This document shows, piece by piece, positions 50,350 to 59,946 of a stretch of DNA of 64,000 nt (positions within the stretch are counted from its first letter, which is position 1; each line of letters begins with the position of its first letter). The position numbers and the translations under genes are program-made. The notes under the pieces are model-generated. The model saw nothing but the letters and a program-made list of their open reading frames with translations. It was not told the DNA's origin and ran no database searches. Source of the stretch: Pseudomonas sp. Leaf58 (GTDB lineage Bacteria > Pseudomonadota > Gammaproteobacteria > Pseudomonadales > Pseudomonadaceae); the NCBI RefSeq assembly GCF_003627215.1, contig NZ_CP032677.1:4717501-4781500 (forward strand). The letters run 5' to 3'.

Positions 50350-50946
50350 ATGCTCCATGAGTTGTTCAGCGTCTACCTGAAAATGCTCGTGCTCTACAGC
50401 CCGTTTTTCGTGCTGTCGTGTTTCATCAGCCTGACCCGCGGCCACTCCAGCAAGGAGCGCAAGCAACTGGCCTGGAAGGTGGCCATCGCCGCGCTCATCG
50501 CCAGTGTGCTGCTGTACCTGTTCGGGCGGGCGATCTTCGGCATTTTCGGCATTACTGCCGACGCCTTCCGCATCGGTGCCGGCAGCGTGCTGTTCATCTC
50601 GGCCCTGGGCATGGCCCAAGGTAAATCTGCCGTTCAGGCCGATAACGTGCAGCAAGACGTCACCATCGTGCCTTTGACCATTCCGCTGACGGTCGGCCCC
50701 GGCACCATCGGTGCCCTGTTGGTAATGGGCGTAGGCCACCCCAACTGGGACGACAAGCTGGTAGCCATCATCAGCATCGCCTTGGCCAGCTTCACCGTCG
50801 GCCTGGTGTTGTATTTGTCCAACCGCATCGAGCGAATCCTTGGCGACCAAGGGCTGCAAATCGTCAGCCGGCTGATGGGGCTGTTCGTCTGCGCCCTGGC
50901 CGCGCAAATCATCTTTACCGGGATCAAAGGCTACCTGGTGCCCTAG
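50350..50946 (+). CDS. MarC-family membrane protein
   Basis: A 198-aa protein with six hydrophobic segments of the MarC (NAAT-like) family, starting MLHELFSVYLKMLVLYSPFF after AAGGA. The signature TIVPLTIPLTVGPGTIGALL lies in the middle. MarC proteins have no settled transport function. In P. aeruginosa a gene at this position beside retS, which I recall as tspR (PA4857), has been reported to affect type III secretion through the RetS/Rsm route; equivalence here is inference from position and family. Its stop TAG overlaps the stop of the converging minus-strand gene as CTAG, leaving no terminator. Confidence 0.85.
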   Translation: MLHELFSVYLKMLVLYSPFFVLSCFISLTRGHSSKERKQLAWKVAIAALIASVLLYLFGRAIFGIFGITADAFRIGAGSVLFISALGMAQGKSAVQADNVQQDVTIVPLTIPLTVGPGTIGALLVMGVGHPNWDDKLVAIISIALASFTVGLVLYLSNRIERILGDQGLQIVSRLMGLFVCALAAQIIFTGIKGYLVP

Positions 50947-51599
50947 AGTTGCAGCTCGCGGATTGCCCGCTGCCCGGTCCTTTCCACACTGGCTTGGGCC
51001 CGGCGACGGTAGTCCTCACGGAACCCTTGCAGGTTGAAATGGACCACCTCCACGCGCAGGTCCGTCACCTTCACCTCTCGGTTCAGTTGCATGAACAGGA
51101 AGCCTTTGCAGGACTGCTTCAAGCTGACTTCCATGTGCACGATGACCATGTCGATGAACCCGCCAGATTGCTGCGCACACGGCAACAGCTGGAAATGCCC
51201 ATTGCCCTTGGACAGCGCCCTGGATTCGAATGCGACCAAGGCCTGGTCGTCCTTGTGCAGCGCTTGCAGGGAACGCTCGGCAATCGTGCAATGCTCGGCC
51301 GACCCTACCTGCCGAAGCTCCGCCAGCGTCTGCTCGGCAAGGGTATTCTGGTTTGGCCCCGGTTTGCGCTGAGTCGGCGCCAACTTGCCATCGAAGCCCA
51401 GGGCGGCGAGGTTGCGCCAATAGTTCCTGAACCAGTCCGGTTCCAGGCCCTCGGCATGCTCACTCCACGCCACTTGCTGGGCAAATGCATTAGCCAGCAG
51501 GATATCGTCACGCGCTTCGCGACTGACCCCTGGCAAGAACGACAGTAAGCTGCTGTGGACAAGCTTGGCACTGGCCGCCTGTGGATTGCGTTCATTCAT
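50943..51599 (-). CDS. Unrecognised protein, trio member C (218 aa)
   Basis: I do not recognise this family. The 218-aa soluble protein has no signal peptide or membrane helix. Residues 21-69 are helical-looking and contain the core His48, Glu53, Trp56-Phe57, Tyr60 and Gly68 shared with members A and B. The middle is polar, and residues 145-205 alternate strands and a basic helix (FREDYRRRAQASV). It aligns with member A at identical residue numbers from 21 to 53, with 11 of 33 identical. Its ATG overlaps the stop of member B by 8 bases, so it is the third gene of one transcript. It ends tail to tail with the MarC gene. Confidence 0.8.
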   Translation of the reverse strand: MNERNPQAASAKLVHSSLLSFLPGVSREARDDILLANAFAQQVAWSEHAEGLEPDWFRNYWRNLAALGFDGKLAPTQRKPGPNQNTLAEQTLAELRQVGSAEHCTIAERSLQALHKDDQALVAFESRALSKGNGHFQLLPCAQQSGGFIDMVIVHMEVSLKQSCKGFLFMQLNREVKVTDLRVEVVHFNLQGFREDYRRRAQASVERTGQRAIRELQL

Positions 51600-52287
51600 G
51601 TTTCAACTCCTTGTCGGGGAATTGCCTGATTGCACTGCGGTACTGCGCCCGCTTGACCTTGAGCGTGTTGCACAACCCCGCGCCAATTGAATCAACCAGC
51701 TTGTCCTGGGTCAGGTAATGGACATCGACCTGCCGGCCAGCCTGGACACATGCGCTGTCCAGGGCCTGCCACAGCCAGGTCGGGCCCAGCAGCGCAGCAA
51801 TGTTCAAGCTCAGTTCGGTACTGATGATGGAAGAATCGGGCAGTATCAGGCGTAATTCGGCATGCACCTGGCTATAGCCGCCGTCGTCGGGCGGCTGCAC
51901 ACATTCAGCCCACAGCAGTTGCTGCACAGCCTCATCCGGTTTGGCGCGAAATGCGTCTAGGCATTCGGCAACCGGCGCTTGCAGGGTGCTGGGCAACTGC
52001 GCAAGTAGGTTGGCCTGCAGGGCCTCCCACGGTTCGATAACCGCTGCCCCAGGTTGCGGCAGGGAGCACGATTGCAGGGTGCCGAGGCTGCAGCCGAAGC
52101 TGCCTTGGATTCGCAGGTATTCGGTGTGCCAAGCGGCCTCCGGTACTGCAACGGCGTGGCGATTGTTGGCCGCTATAAAGGCGCTTAGCTGGACATTGAG
52201 CAAGTCCTCCGCGCGCGTCGCGCGGACCGCCTTGTCAATCAGCACCAGACTGTTACCGTTGAGCCATAACCTGTAGTTGGCCTGCAT
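51592..52287 (-). CDS. Unrecognised protein, trio member B (231 aa)
   Basis: An unknown 231-aa protein. I choose ATG 52287 (MQANYRLWLNGNSLV) because GGAGGG sits seven bases upstream; ATG 52293 and a GTG at 52314 are alternatives. It shares the core AAN-x2-His44, Trp53, Tyr57 and Gly65 with member A in an ungapped stretch (8 of 31 identical). The C-terminal half alternates hydrophobic residues as in beta-strands (VHAELRLILP, STELSLNIAALL) and ends with a basic segment. It contains six cysteines, more than the other two. There is no export signal. It is coupled to member C by an 8-base overlap. Confidence 0.8.
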   Translation of the reverse strand: MQANYRLWLNGNSLVLIDKAVRATRAEDLLNVQLSAFIAANNRHAVAVPEAAWHTEYLRIQGSFGCSLGTLQSCSLPQPGAAVIEPWEALQANLLAQLPSTLQAPVAECLDAFRAKPDEAVQQLLWAECVQPPDDGGYSQVHAELRLILPDSSIISTELSLNIAALLGPTWLWQALDSACVQAGRQVDVHYLTQDKLVDSIGAGLCNTLKVKRAQYRSAIRQFPDKELKHE

Positions 52288-52337
52288 CAGCATGCCCTCC
52301 AGGCCCACCGACACAACGTCGCTGGGCCACTCAATGG

Positions 52338-53021
52338 TTAGATTTCGAGGGCCAGCAAGACCTGCAATGCGTTGTCGTCCAGCTTGGCTTCAACCAACGA
52401 GCGGATTTTCTCGTATTGACGCTGATCGAAGTTCAGCACCGCGCCGCAGGCGAAGTTGGTGGAGCCGCTGCTTTCCCACTTGGCCAGCAGGTAATTGGCA
52501 GACTTGTCGGGCTTGGCGTCGGTCTGCATGGCGCTGACCAGCATGGCCACCTGGCCGGCGGCAGTTTGTTCGCACTTGGCCAGGCTCAAGCCGGTGTGGT
52601 CATCTTCCTTGGTCTTGCGGTCGAGCAGTTCGACGTTCTTGGTGCTGGCAGCCAAGGCGGCGACGACGGTCTTGCCGAGGTTTTCCAGGCCCGTCGCCAC
52701 GTCGCCGGTGAACACACCGTAGGCAGCCTGCAGCCCCTTGCCCAGCAAGTTGCTGATTTCCAGGTGCATGCCGCTCTGGGTGATCTGCTGCACATCGACG
52801 TGGGTCGGCGCCCAACCCATCTTCGACATCAGGAAGATGTATTGCTTGAACCACAGCTGGGTTTCGTGAATGGGGTCGTGCTGTTTGTTGGCAGCCTGGG
52901 TTGCCAAGGCATGACAAGCCTTGGCCGCATCACGCGCGCTATCGGACATATCGTCGGGGAAGACGAACAGGTTCTGGTCGGGCAGTACCTGCAGTTCCAG
53001 TTTCTGGGTATCAGTGGTCAT
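52338..53021 (-). CDS. Unrecognised protein, trio member A (227 aa)
   Basis: The first gene of the trio; unknown family. It starts MTTDTQKLELQVLPDQ after a GGAG site (53021). Residues 25-70 carry the shared core (Ala29-Arg-Asp, His48, Glu53, Trp57-Phe58, Tyr61, Gly69-Trp). A long small-residue segment at about 92-127 (LLGKGLQAAYGVFTGDV, then VVAALAAS) is amphipathic to hydrophobic and could insert into a membrane or bury in an oligomer. The C-terminal part 175-215 resembles that of member C (strand, then YEKIRSLVEAKL). There is no signal peptide. It is 50 bases upstream of member B, with a 115-base gap to the cobJ stop. Confidence 0.8.
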   Translation of the reverse strand: MTTDTQKLELQVLPDQNLFVFPDDMSDSARDAAKACHALATQAANKQHDPIHETQLWFKQYIFLMSKMGWAPTHVDVQQITQSGMHLEISNLLGKGLQAAYGVFTGDVATGLENLGKTVVAALAASTKNVELLDRKTKEDDHTGLSLAKCEQTAAGQVAMLVSAMQTDAKPDKSANYLLAKWESSGSTNFACGAVLNFDQRQYEKIRSLVEAKLDDNALQVLLALEI

Positions 53022-53044
53022 CGCTGGGGCTCCAGTAGGGATAC

Positions 53045-53068
53045 GGTTGGAGCTGTGTGGCTCCAGCC
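53045..53068 (-). other. Hairpin between cobJ and the unknown trio
   Basis: GGTTGGAGC (53045-53053) pairs with GCTCCAGCC (53060-53068), nine pairs with one wobble. It is beyond the cobJ stop and 24 bases before the trio start. No T run follows on the minus strand, so it may only partly stop cob read-through. Confidence 0.4.
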
Positions 53069-53136
53069 GCAAACCTACCGGCAAAGCGATACTCAACCTG
53101 CCGCGAAACCCTTCCTCAGCCGCCCGCTCTGCCTAA

Positions 53137-54825
53137 TCAAGGCTTGTTGCCGTACCAGCGCGGGGTATACACCCATAGGCCGCCATCTGCGCGGTCGAAG
53201 GTGCAGGTAGTGGATGAACCGATCAGTACCATGGTGCGCATATCGACCATTTCCGGTAGCAGCTCAGCCAAGGTGACTACCTTCAGCGTCTGCCCAGGCC
53301 TACCGATGTCACGGCCAAGGACTACAGGCGTACTCCCCTCGCGATGGCGACGCACCACCTCCAGCGCCACCCCAAGCTGGTGTGGCCGGGCTTTGGAAAT
53401 CGGGTTGTAGAACGCCAGCACCAAGTCAGCCCGAGCCGCCAGGTCCAGGCGCTTTTCAATGATCGACCAGGGCTTGAGGTTGTCCGACAGCGACATCACG
53501 CAGAAGTCATGCCCCAATGGCGCACCCGCCTGGGCGGCCGTCGCGAGCGAAGCCGATACCCCTGGCAAAATCTGCAGGTCCACACGCTGCCAGGCGGGGT
53601 CGCTGGATTCGTGCAACGCTTCGAGCACGGCGGCAGCCATGGCGAATACGCCTGGGTCACCCGATGACACCACTACCACCGACCGGCCCTGAGCGGCCAG
53701 TTCAAAGGCATGTCGGGCACGCTGCATTTCTTCACGGTTGTCGGTGCAGTGCATGACTTGGTCGTCACGGAACGGGCCGGCCATGCGTACATAGGTTTCA
53801 TAACCCAGCACATCCTCGGCCAGCGCCAGCTCGGCCTTGACCGCCGGTACCATCAGTTCGGCCGCGCCCGGGCCGAGGCCGATGACGGCCAGGCGGCCAC
53901 GGCGACGGCCGACCTGCGCTACTTCGACCGGGGCAGGCGCCACCGCGATGACCACCTCCCCCAGTTCGCTCAATTGCGCGGTGGGCAATGCTGCGGCAAC
54001 CATGCCGGCCACGTCGCCTGGCTTGGCAGCGAAACGCACGGCGACACCCAAGGCCTGCGCCGCCTCGTGCAGGGCGGTATCGGCCATGGCCTGCTCATCC
54101 GCCAGCACACAAGCCACAGACGCCTCGGCGATGCCGACCTGCTGCAATGCAGCACGCATACTGTGCAGATTGCCGCCTGCAACACCCACTACCACCGAAC
54201 GCGGGTGGATCAGCAGTTCGTCGCGGTTGGCCGGACGCGCCTGATGGCCTACATGGATGGTGCGCCGGGCCGCCTCGCTGGCGGGCAACTGCGCCTGCTG
54301 CAACCACGGTGCATCACCTTCGATGCGCACCGTTTCGCCAGCCAGCAGGTCGGAGACAAAGCGCTTGCCTTGCTCGATGTCGGCCAGCGCATAGCCCTGC
54401 GGCGGGTTCAGCAGGCAGGTACCGAAACGCAGCTCGCCACTGGTGGTGATGGCTGCGGCCACACCCAATGTTTCGGCGATTTCGCGCGCCATCACGTTCA
54501 CACCGCCCAGGCCACCGAGCAACGGCACCACAGCGCTGCCATCCTCGGCCACGGCCAATACCGGCGGCTCGCTACCCTTTTCGCTGAGCAGGCTGGCCAA
54601 ACTGCGGATGACGATACCCGCAGCGCACAATGCGATGATTGGCGTGTCCTGCTGGTACAGCCCTCGCAGGGTATCGCCGAACGAAGTGTAATAATGATCG
54701 ACACCCTCGACCCGGCCTTCCAGGCCATGGATCGAGGCGAGTGGATAACACTGCTGGATACGCTGCGCCGTGGCCAGGCTGCCCGGGCCAAGGATGATGA
54801 TCGCCGGGGCCGGGTGCATGTTCAT
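53137..54825 (-). CDS. cobJ: CbiG-CobJ fusion: precorrin-3B C17-methyltransferase
   Basis: A 562-aa two-domain enzyme. Residues 1-310 are CbiG-like (CbiG N region with [14 protein letters not shown] and [16 protein letters not shown], then a CobE/CbiG C region with [18 protein letters not shown]). Residues about 315-560 are the CobJ methyltransferase, beginning [15 protein letters not shown], with the SAM-binding [14 protein letters not shown] and [12 protein letters not shown]. CobJ methylates C17 and contracts the corrin ring. The fusion with CbiG, a lactone-opening enzyme of the anaerobic route, is seen in Pseudomonas. ATG 54825 overlaps the cobI stop (ATGA); 54834 and 54819 are also possible starts. 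Confidence 0.92.
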   Translation of the reverse strand: MNMHPAPAIIILGPGSLATAQRIQQCYPLASIHGLEGRVEGVDHYYTSFGDTLRGLYQQDTPIIALCAAGIVIRSLASLLSEKGSEPPVLAVAEDGSAVVPLLGGLGGVNVMAREIAETLGVAAAITTSGELRFGTCLLNPPQGYALADIEQGKRFVSDLLAGETVRIEGDAPWLQQAQLPASEAARRTIHVGHQARPANRDELLIHPRSVVVGVAGGNLHSMRAALQQVGIAEASVACVLADEQAMADTALHEAAQALGVAVRFAAKPGDVAGMVAAALPTAQLSELGEVVIAVAPAPVEVAQVGRRRGRLAVIGLGPGAAELMVPAVKAELALAEDVLGYETYVRMAGPFRDDQVMHCTDNREEMQRARHAFELAAQGRSVVVVSSGDPGVFAMAAAVLEALHESSDPAWQRVDLQILPGVSASLATAAQAGAPLGHDFCVMSLSDNLKPWSIIEKRLDLAARADLVLAFYNPISKARPHQLGVALEVVRRHREGSTPVVLGRDIGRPGQTLKVVTLAELLPEMVDMRTMVLIGSSTTCTFDRADGGLWVYTPRWYGNKP

Positions 54826-55556
54826 CCCTGCCATTTTTCCCCCGGCACGATGATCAGCGAGAAATACGGCGACGACTGCGGGTCGACCTGGTCCAGCGCC
54901 ACGATCTTCTGGTTGGCCATAGTCGCCCGCTCCACATACAGCGCGCGCCCGTCCAAGCCCAATTCGGCCAGCACGTCGCGCACCTTGGGGAAGTTGCGGC
55001 CAAGCTTCATGATCACCGCCGCGTCAGCGTCGGCCAAGCGGCGCTTGAGCTCTTCGGCCGGCAACACGCCAGACAACACCGACAGGCTCTGGTTGCGGTA
55101 CACCAGCGGTGCACCCAGGACCGAGGCACCGCCGAGCATCGAACAGACGCCGGGGATCACTTCGGCCTCATAGCGCTGCGCCAGGCGGTCGTGCAAGTAC
55201 ATGTAGGAGCCGTAGAAGAACGGGTCGCCTTCACAGATCACCGCCACGTCGCGACCGGCATCCAGGTGTTCGGCCACCTGCACGCTGGCCTCGTCGTAGA
55301 AGTCGCTGATCACTTGCTCATAAGACAGCGGCGCGGGCAGCGCTTCGGTGGTGACCGGGTAGACCAGCGGCAGCAAGGTTTGCTCGGGCTGCAGGTGCGC
55401 CTCGATGATGCCGAAGGCGTTGCCACGCTTGCCCTTGGCCACAAAGTAGCCGACCACCGGCGCTTCACGCAGCAGGCGCAGGGCCTTGAGGGTAATCAAT
55501 TCAGGGTCGCCAGGGCCCACGCCCAAGCCCAGTAGACGTCCACGCGGCGCCATCAT
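54822..55556 (-). CDS. cobI: Precorrin-2 C20-methyltransferase
   Basis: A 244-aa SAM-dependent tetrapyrrole methylase giving precorrin-3A. It begins [20 protein letters not shown], with the N-terminal GxGxGDxxL motif; [16 protein letters not shown] is the second SAM-binding motif and [19 protein letters not shown] the third. The ATG overlaps the cobH stop (ATGATG), and the stop overlaps the cobJ start. It lies third in cobG-cobH-cobI-cobJ. Confidence 0.96.
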   Translation of the reverse strand: MMAPRGRLLGLGVGPGDPELITLKALRLLREAPVVGYFVAKGKRGNAFGIIEAHLQPEQTLLPLVYPVTTEALPAPLSYEQVISDFYDEASVQVAEHLDAGRDVAVICEGDPFFYGSYMYLHDRLAQRYEAEVIPGVCSMLGGASVLGAPLVYRNQSLSVLSGVLPAEELKRRLADADAAVIMKLGRNFPKVRDVLAELGLDGRALYVERATMANQKIVALDQVDPQSSPYFSLIIVPGEKWQG

Positions 55557-56179
55557 TCCACCTCCGTGGCCAGGGCGTTGACCGCGGCGGCGGCCATCGC
55601 GCTGCCGCCCAGGCGGCCTTGCATGATTACGAACGGCACGCCGCGGCTGTCGGCGGCGAGCATGGCCTTGGACTCGGCAGCACCGACGAAGCCGACCGGA
55701 AAGCCAAGGATCAGCGCCGGTTTGGGAGCGCCGGCATCGAGCATTTCCAGCAAGTAGAACAGCGCGGTAGGGGCATTGCCGATCACCACCACGCTGCCTT
55801 CCAGGTACGGCCGCCACAGTTCCAGAGCTACTGCGGAACGGGTGTTACCGGCGTCTTGGGCCAGGCCCGGCACGCTGGGGTCACGCAAGGTGCAAATAAC
55901 CTGGTTGTCCGCTGGCAAACGGGCGCGGGTGATGCCTTCGGCGACCATGTGCGCATCGCACAGGATGGGCGCACCGTTAAGCAGCGCCTCGCGCCCGGCA
56001 CGGCCGGCACCTTCGGAGAACTGCAGGCCATCGATAGCGTCGACCATGCCACAGGCGTGGATCACCCGCACAGCAAGCTTTTCGAGGTCTGCGGGGATCC
56101 GCTCGAGTCGGGCTTCCTCACGGATGATCCGGAAGGAATTGCGATAGATCTCCTGACCATCGCGGATGTAGTCAATCAT
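55553..56179 (-). CDS. cobH: Precorrin-8X methylmutase
   Basis: A 208-aa enzyme moving the C11 methyl to C12 to form hydrogenobyrinate. It starts [16 protein letters not shown]. The active-site His is in [26 protein letters not shown] and [16 protein letters not shown] are conserved. ATG 56179 lies within the end of cobG (8-base overlap). Confidence 0.96.
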   Translation of the reverse strand: MIDYIRDGQEIYRNSFRIIREEARLERIPADLEKLAVRVIHACGMVDAIDGLQFSEGAGRAGREALLNGAPILCDAHMVAEGITRARLPADNQVICTLRDPSVPGLAQDAGNTRSAVALELWRPYLEGSVVVIGNAPTALFYLLEMLDAGAPKPALILGFPVGFVGAAESKAMLAADSRGVPFVIMQGRLGGSAMAAAAVNALATEVE

Positions 56180-57503
56180 CAAGGTGCTCCGTCGGCAGGT
56201 CGAGCATGGCGCCTGCTTCATTCAAGGTAAGGTCGGTGGCGCGCAGGGCGCCGAAGCCCGGCTGGCGCGCATCACGCTGATACAGGTCATAACGGCCCGG
56301 TGAACGGGCCAGCAGGGTGGCCGGGGCAACATGGGCCACGGCACAGGATCGGGGGCAACCGGACAAGTGCACACTGCCGGGCATGCCGGGGCCCAGCAGT
56401 GCGGCCAGGGTCACGGCGTCGGCCTTGGTCTCGGCCAGTGCTTTGGCGCAACCGCTGGCACCCGTGCAGGCACGTATGCGTGCCAGCGGCTCATGGTCGT
56501 GGCACAGCAGGCCGGCTGCGGACAACTCGGCCTGGGCCTGGTCAATGCGTTGCGCTTGCACGTTGGTCAGCACCAGGCTTTGCCAGGGGCTCAGGCGCAG
56601 GCTGCCATCGCCCACGTCACGGGCAACCCGCGCCGCGCTGCGCAGCATGGCCGGGGTCAGGCGGCCTTGCGGGGGGGCAACGCCGAGGGCCAGGCCCTGT
56701 GCCTGGGGTAGAACGCCTAGCCACAAGGCGTTGTGCGCTTCACGTCGCCATGCGAGCACAGCGGCATCGCGGCGGATGGACTGGCCAAGGCCGTTGATGA
56801 AGTCGGTTGCCGGGCACACCTCGAGCAACTGGCGCATGCGCGATTGCGCCGGGGTTGCCAGGTCGAGGAAGCGCTCCAGCACCGCACGCACCAGCGCCAG
56901 GCCCTGATCCAGCGGCACCGCGCCGAGTATGCGACCGTCTGCCGGGCAACCTGCCAGGCCAAACGCCAGCCACGTCTGTTTCTCCAGACGCAGCGCCGAC
57001 AGCCAAAGGTCGTGGGGGTGTTCGAGCATGGCCAGCTTCTCGCCGGCATCCAGTTGCACGGCGAACTTGGCCGACAACTGGTGAAAGCGCGGGGTACCTT
57101 CCAGCAGGTCGAGGACCTGCCCAGCCAGCGGCCGAGCATCCAGCAGCATGGCCGGGTCATGCCCGGCCAGCGGGCTGAGCATCAAGTTGCGCACATCGTC
57201 ACCGGCGGCATCACGCGGGCCCAGGCCAGCCGCCAGCAGCATCTCGACCAGGCCGCGATGCTCGTTGCCAATACCACGAATTTGCAGGTTGCCGCGGTTG
57301 GTGGCCTCGATCACGCCGCCGGCGAAACGCTCGGCCGCCGCTGCCACGGCGTCGGCCTGGTCGGCCAGCAACAGCCCGCCCGGCAGCTTGATGCGGCAGA
57401 TACCGCCATCACGGGCACTGACGATACGCCACAACCCCGGGCAGGCCGAGGGGCGGGGCGATACTTGGGGGGCATGGGCCTGCGTCAAAGGGGCGTCCGG
57501 CAA
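56172..57503 (-). CDS. cobG: Precorrin-3B synthase
   Basis: A 443-aa member of the sulfite/nitrite reductase ferredoxin-like family that hydroxylates precorrin-3A using oxygen. This is the hallmark of the aerobic cobalamin pathway. The Fe4S4 cysteines lie in ACTGASGCAKAL and HLSGCPRSCAVAH. There are two ferredoxin-like half-domains (about 30-90 and 230-300). No ATG or GTG is available near the N-terminus; TTG at 57503 (MPDAPLTQAHA) is the best start and has no clear ribosome site, so the true start is uncertain. It heads the leftward cob unit, divergent from cobL. Confidence 0.92.
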   Translation of the reverse strand: MPDAPLTQAHAPQVSPRPSACPGLWRIVSARDGGICRIKLPGGLLLADQADAVAAAAERFAGGVIEATNRGNLQIRGIGNEHRGLVEMLLAAGLGPRDAAGDDVRNLMLSPLAGHDPAMLLDARPLAGQVLDLLEGTPRFHQLSAKFAVQLDAGEKLAMLEHPHDLWLSALRLEKQTWLAFGLAGCPADGRILGAVPLDQGLALVRAVLERFLDLATPAQSRMRQLLEVCPATDFINGLGQSIRRDAAVLAWRREAHNALWLGVLPQAQGLALGVAPPQGRLTPAMLRSAARVARDVGDGSLRLSPWQSLVLTNVQAQRIDQAQAELSAAGLLCHDHEPLARIRACTGASGCAKALAETKADAVTLAALLGPGMPGSVHLSGCPRSCAVAHVAPATLLARSPGRYDLYQRDARQPGFGALRATDLTLNEAGAMLDLPTEHLDD

Positions 57504-57647
57504 TCTGTGAAAATGCGCTTGAGTGTAGAAGGCGCGGTATTATGCCTGCTTTGTCCGGCGGCATGAAAAGCCGGTGGTCGAGCACCCTCAGCGATTGAGC
57601 AGATATTCAGGGCGCGCAGCGGCCCCAAAAATGGCGGAATGAAATAC
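57504..57647. other. Divergent cobG/cobL intergenic region
   Basis: 144 bases that must hold both cob promoters. A short CCGGCATG-type stem (CGGCATGAAAAGCCGG near 57560-57574) is present. I searched for a cobalamin riboswitch B12 box (GCCACTG type) and found none, so B12 feedback through RNA is not supported here. Confidence 0.45.
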
Positions 57648-58859
57648 ATGGCACCCTGGCTGACAGTAGTAGGCATCGGCGAAGACGGCTTCAGCGGCCT
57701 GGGCAAGCAGGCCCGGCGCGCGCTGCTGGGCGCTGCCCGGATCTTTGGCAGCCCGCGCCAGCTGGCCTTGCTGCCGCGCTGCGTGGCCGGCGAGCGGCTG
57801 GGCTGGCCAAGCCCCTTCTCCCTGGCCCCGGTGCTGGCCCTGCGCGGCGAACCGGTGTGTGTGCTGGCCAGCGGCGACCCGATGTTCTACGGCGTCGGCG
57901 CTAGCCTGGCACGCCAAGTCCCGGCCACTGAAATGCGCGTGCTGTCGATGCCCTCCTCCTGCGCCCTGGCCGCTGCCCGCCTGGGCTGGCCGCTGCAGGA
58001 CGTGCAGGTGGTGTCGCTGGTCGCCCGGCCCCTGGCAACGCTCAATACCCACCTGTTCAGCGGCCTGCGCCTGCTGGTGTTGAGCAACGATGGCGACAGC
58101 CCGGCTGCGATTGCTGCGTTACTGCGCGAGCGTGGCTTCGGGCCAAGCCGCCTGCGGCTATTCGAACACCTGGGTGGCGAGCAGGAACGTGAGTTGGCCG
58201 GCACCGCCCAAGCCTGGCCGCACAGCGGCATCGCCGCACTCAACCTGGTAGCCATCGAATGCCTGGCCGCCCCCGACGCGCCACGCCTGCACCGGCTGGC
58301 CGGGTTACCAGACAGCGCCTTCCGGCATGACGGCCAGCTAACCAAACGCGACGTCCGCGCCATCACCCTGGCGCGCTTGGCGCCACAGCCCGGTGAACTT
58401 TTGTGGGACGTGGGCGCAGGCTGCGGTTCGATCGGCATCGAATGGATGCGCGCCCACCCGGCCTGCCGCGCCCTGGCCATCGAAGCCGATGAAGGCCGCC
58501 AGAGCTTCATCGAACACAACCGCGATACGCTGGGTGTACCCGGCCTGCAACTGGTCCGCGGCAAGGCGCCAGCGGCGTTGGCAGGCCTGGAGCAACCGGA
58601 TGCGGTGTTCATTGGCGGCGGCGTCACTCGTGAAGGGCTACTCGACCTGTGCTGGGCCAACCTGCGCCCCGGCGGCCGGCTGGTGGCCAACGCCGTGACC
58701 CTGCAAAGCGAACTCGCCCTGGCGCATTTCCGCGAACGCCATGGCGGCGAGCTGACCCGCATCCATGTCGCCCATGCCCAGCCCTTGGGCGCGTTCGACA
58801 CCTGGCGCCAGGCACTGCCAATCACCCTGCTGGACGTGGTGAAACCCGCCAATGCGTGA
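57648..58859 (+). CDS. cobL: Bifunctional precorrin-6B methylase/decarboxylase (CbiE-CbiT)
   Basis: A 403-aa fusion. The N-terminal CbiE half (about 1-200, [15 protein letters not shown] and [12 protein letters not shown]) methylates C5. The C-terminal CbiT half (about 220-400) has a class I SAM fold, [13 protein letters not shown], that methylates C15 and decarboxylates the C12 acetate. I choose ATG 57648 because GGCGGA lies nine bases upstream; 57639 is in the same frame without a site. Its end overlaps cbiD by 8 bases. Confidence 0.94.
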   Translation: MAPWLTVVGIGEDGFSGLGKQARRALLGAARIFGSPRQLALLPRCVAGERLGWPSPFSLAPVLALRGEPVCVLASGDPMFYGVGASLARQVPATEMRVLSMPSSCALAAARLGWPLQDVQVVSLVARPLATLNTHLFSGLRLLVLSNDGDSPAAIAALLRERGFGPSRLRLFEHLGGEQERELAGTAQAWPHSGIAALNLVAIECLAAPDAPRLHRLAGLPDSAFRHDGQLTKRDVRAITLARLAPQPGELLWDVGAGCGSIGIEWMRAHPACRALAIEADEGRQSFIEHNRDTLGVPGLQLVRGKAPAALAGLEQPDAVFIGGGVTREGLLDLCWANLRPGGRLVANAVTLQSELALAHFRERHGGELTRIHVAHAQPLGAFDTWRQALPITLLDVVKPANA

Positions 58860-59946
58860 AGAAACCCGCGAACAGCCCGCCCCCCTGCGCAGCGGCCTGA
58901 CCACCGGTAGCTGCGCCACAGCCACCAGCCTGGCAGCCGCCCGCTTGCTGTTGCGCGGCATAAGCAGCGATGCCGTCAGCATCACCCTACCCAAGGGCAA
59001 GGTGGTGCAGATGCGCCTGGAGTTCTGCCGCCTGGCGGGCGAAAGCGCCGAAGCCGGCACGCTCAAGGACGCTGGCGACGACCCCGACGTAACCCACGGC
59101 GCCCTGCTCTACAGCCAGGTGCGCCTGCTGGCCGAACCAGGCATCCGTTTTGTCGCCGGCACCGGCGTCGGCACCGTGACCCGCCCGGGGCTGGTGCTAG
59201 CGGTGGGTGAGCCGGCCATCAACCCGGTGCCGCGGCGCATGATCAGCGAACACCTGCAACAGCTGGCCGCCGAATGCGGCTTTCCCGGTGGCTTCGAGGT
59301 CACGGTCAATGTGCAGGGCGGCGAACAGCTGGCACTGAAGACCATGAACCCGCGTCTGGGCATCCTCGGCGGGCTGTCGATCCTTGGTACCAGCGGCATC
59401 GTCCGGCCTTTCTCATGTGCGGCTTACATTGCCTCGATCCACCAAGGCATCGACGTGGCCCACACCAACGGCTACACGCACATCGCCGCGTGCACCGGCA
59501 ACGCCAGCGAAGACACCATGCGCCGGGTATACGGGCTGCCGGAAATCGCCCTGATCGAAATGGGCGATTTCGTCGGCGCGGTGCTCAAGCACCTGCGCAA
59601 GGTGCCGGTGCCACGCCTGACCCTGTGCGGCGGTTTTGGCAAGATCAGCAAACTGGCCGCCGGGCACATGGACCTGCACAGCCGTCACTCCAGCATCGAC
59701 TTGCCGCAACTGGCCGGCTGGGCCGCGGACATCGGCGCTGACCAAGCGCTGCAGGCGGCAATCATGGCGGCCAACACCAGCCAGCAAGCCCTGGCGCTGG
59801 CGCATGCTGCTGGGATCGCCCTGGGCGACGCGGTGTGCGCCCACGCCCTGGCCTTTGCCCGCAGCGTGGTACCGGCGCAGGTGCAGGTGGAGGTGTTCGC
59901 CATCGACCGCCAGGGCGGCATTGTCGGGCGGGCGGGCGGGCAATGA
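58852..59946 (+). CDS. cbiD: Cobalt-precorrin-5B C1-methyltransferase (CbiD)
   Basis: A 364-aa enzyme methylating C1 with loss of the extruded carbon fragment. [17 protein letters not shown] near residues 15-31 is the CbiD signature, with [28 protein letters not shown] and [11 protein letters not shown] following. CbiD belongs to the oxygen-independent route, yet this cluster also has CobG. CbiD therefore replaces CobF here, a known Pseudomonas hybrid. It overlaps cobL (8 bases) and cobK (4 bases). Confidence 0.95.
   Translation: MREETREQPAPLRSGLTTGSCATATSLAAARLLLRGISSDAVSITLPKGKVVQMRLEFCRLAGESAEAGTLKDAGDDPDVTHGALLYSQVRLLAEPGIRFVAGTGVGTVTRPGLVLAVGEPAINPVPRRMISEHLQQLAAECGFPGGFEVTVNVQGGEQLALKTMNPRLGILGGLSILGTSGIVRPFSCAAYIASIHQGIDVAHTNGYTHIAACTGNASEDTMRRVYGLPEIALIEMGDFVGAVLKHLRKVPVPRLTLCGGFGKISKLAAGHMDLHSRHSSIDLPQLAGWAADIGADQALQAAIMAANTSQQALALAHAAGIALGDAVCAHALAFARSVVPAQVQVEVFAIDRQGGIVGRAGGQ

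Noticed and set aside
57504..57647. Cobalamin riboswitch in the cobG/cobL promoter region
   Set aside because: No B12 box and too little space for the full fold on either strand.
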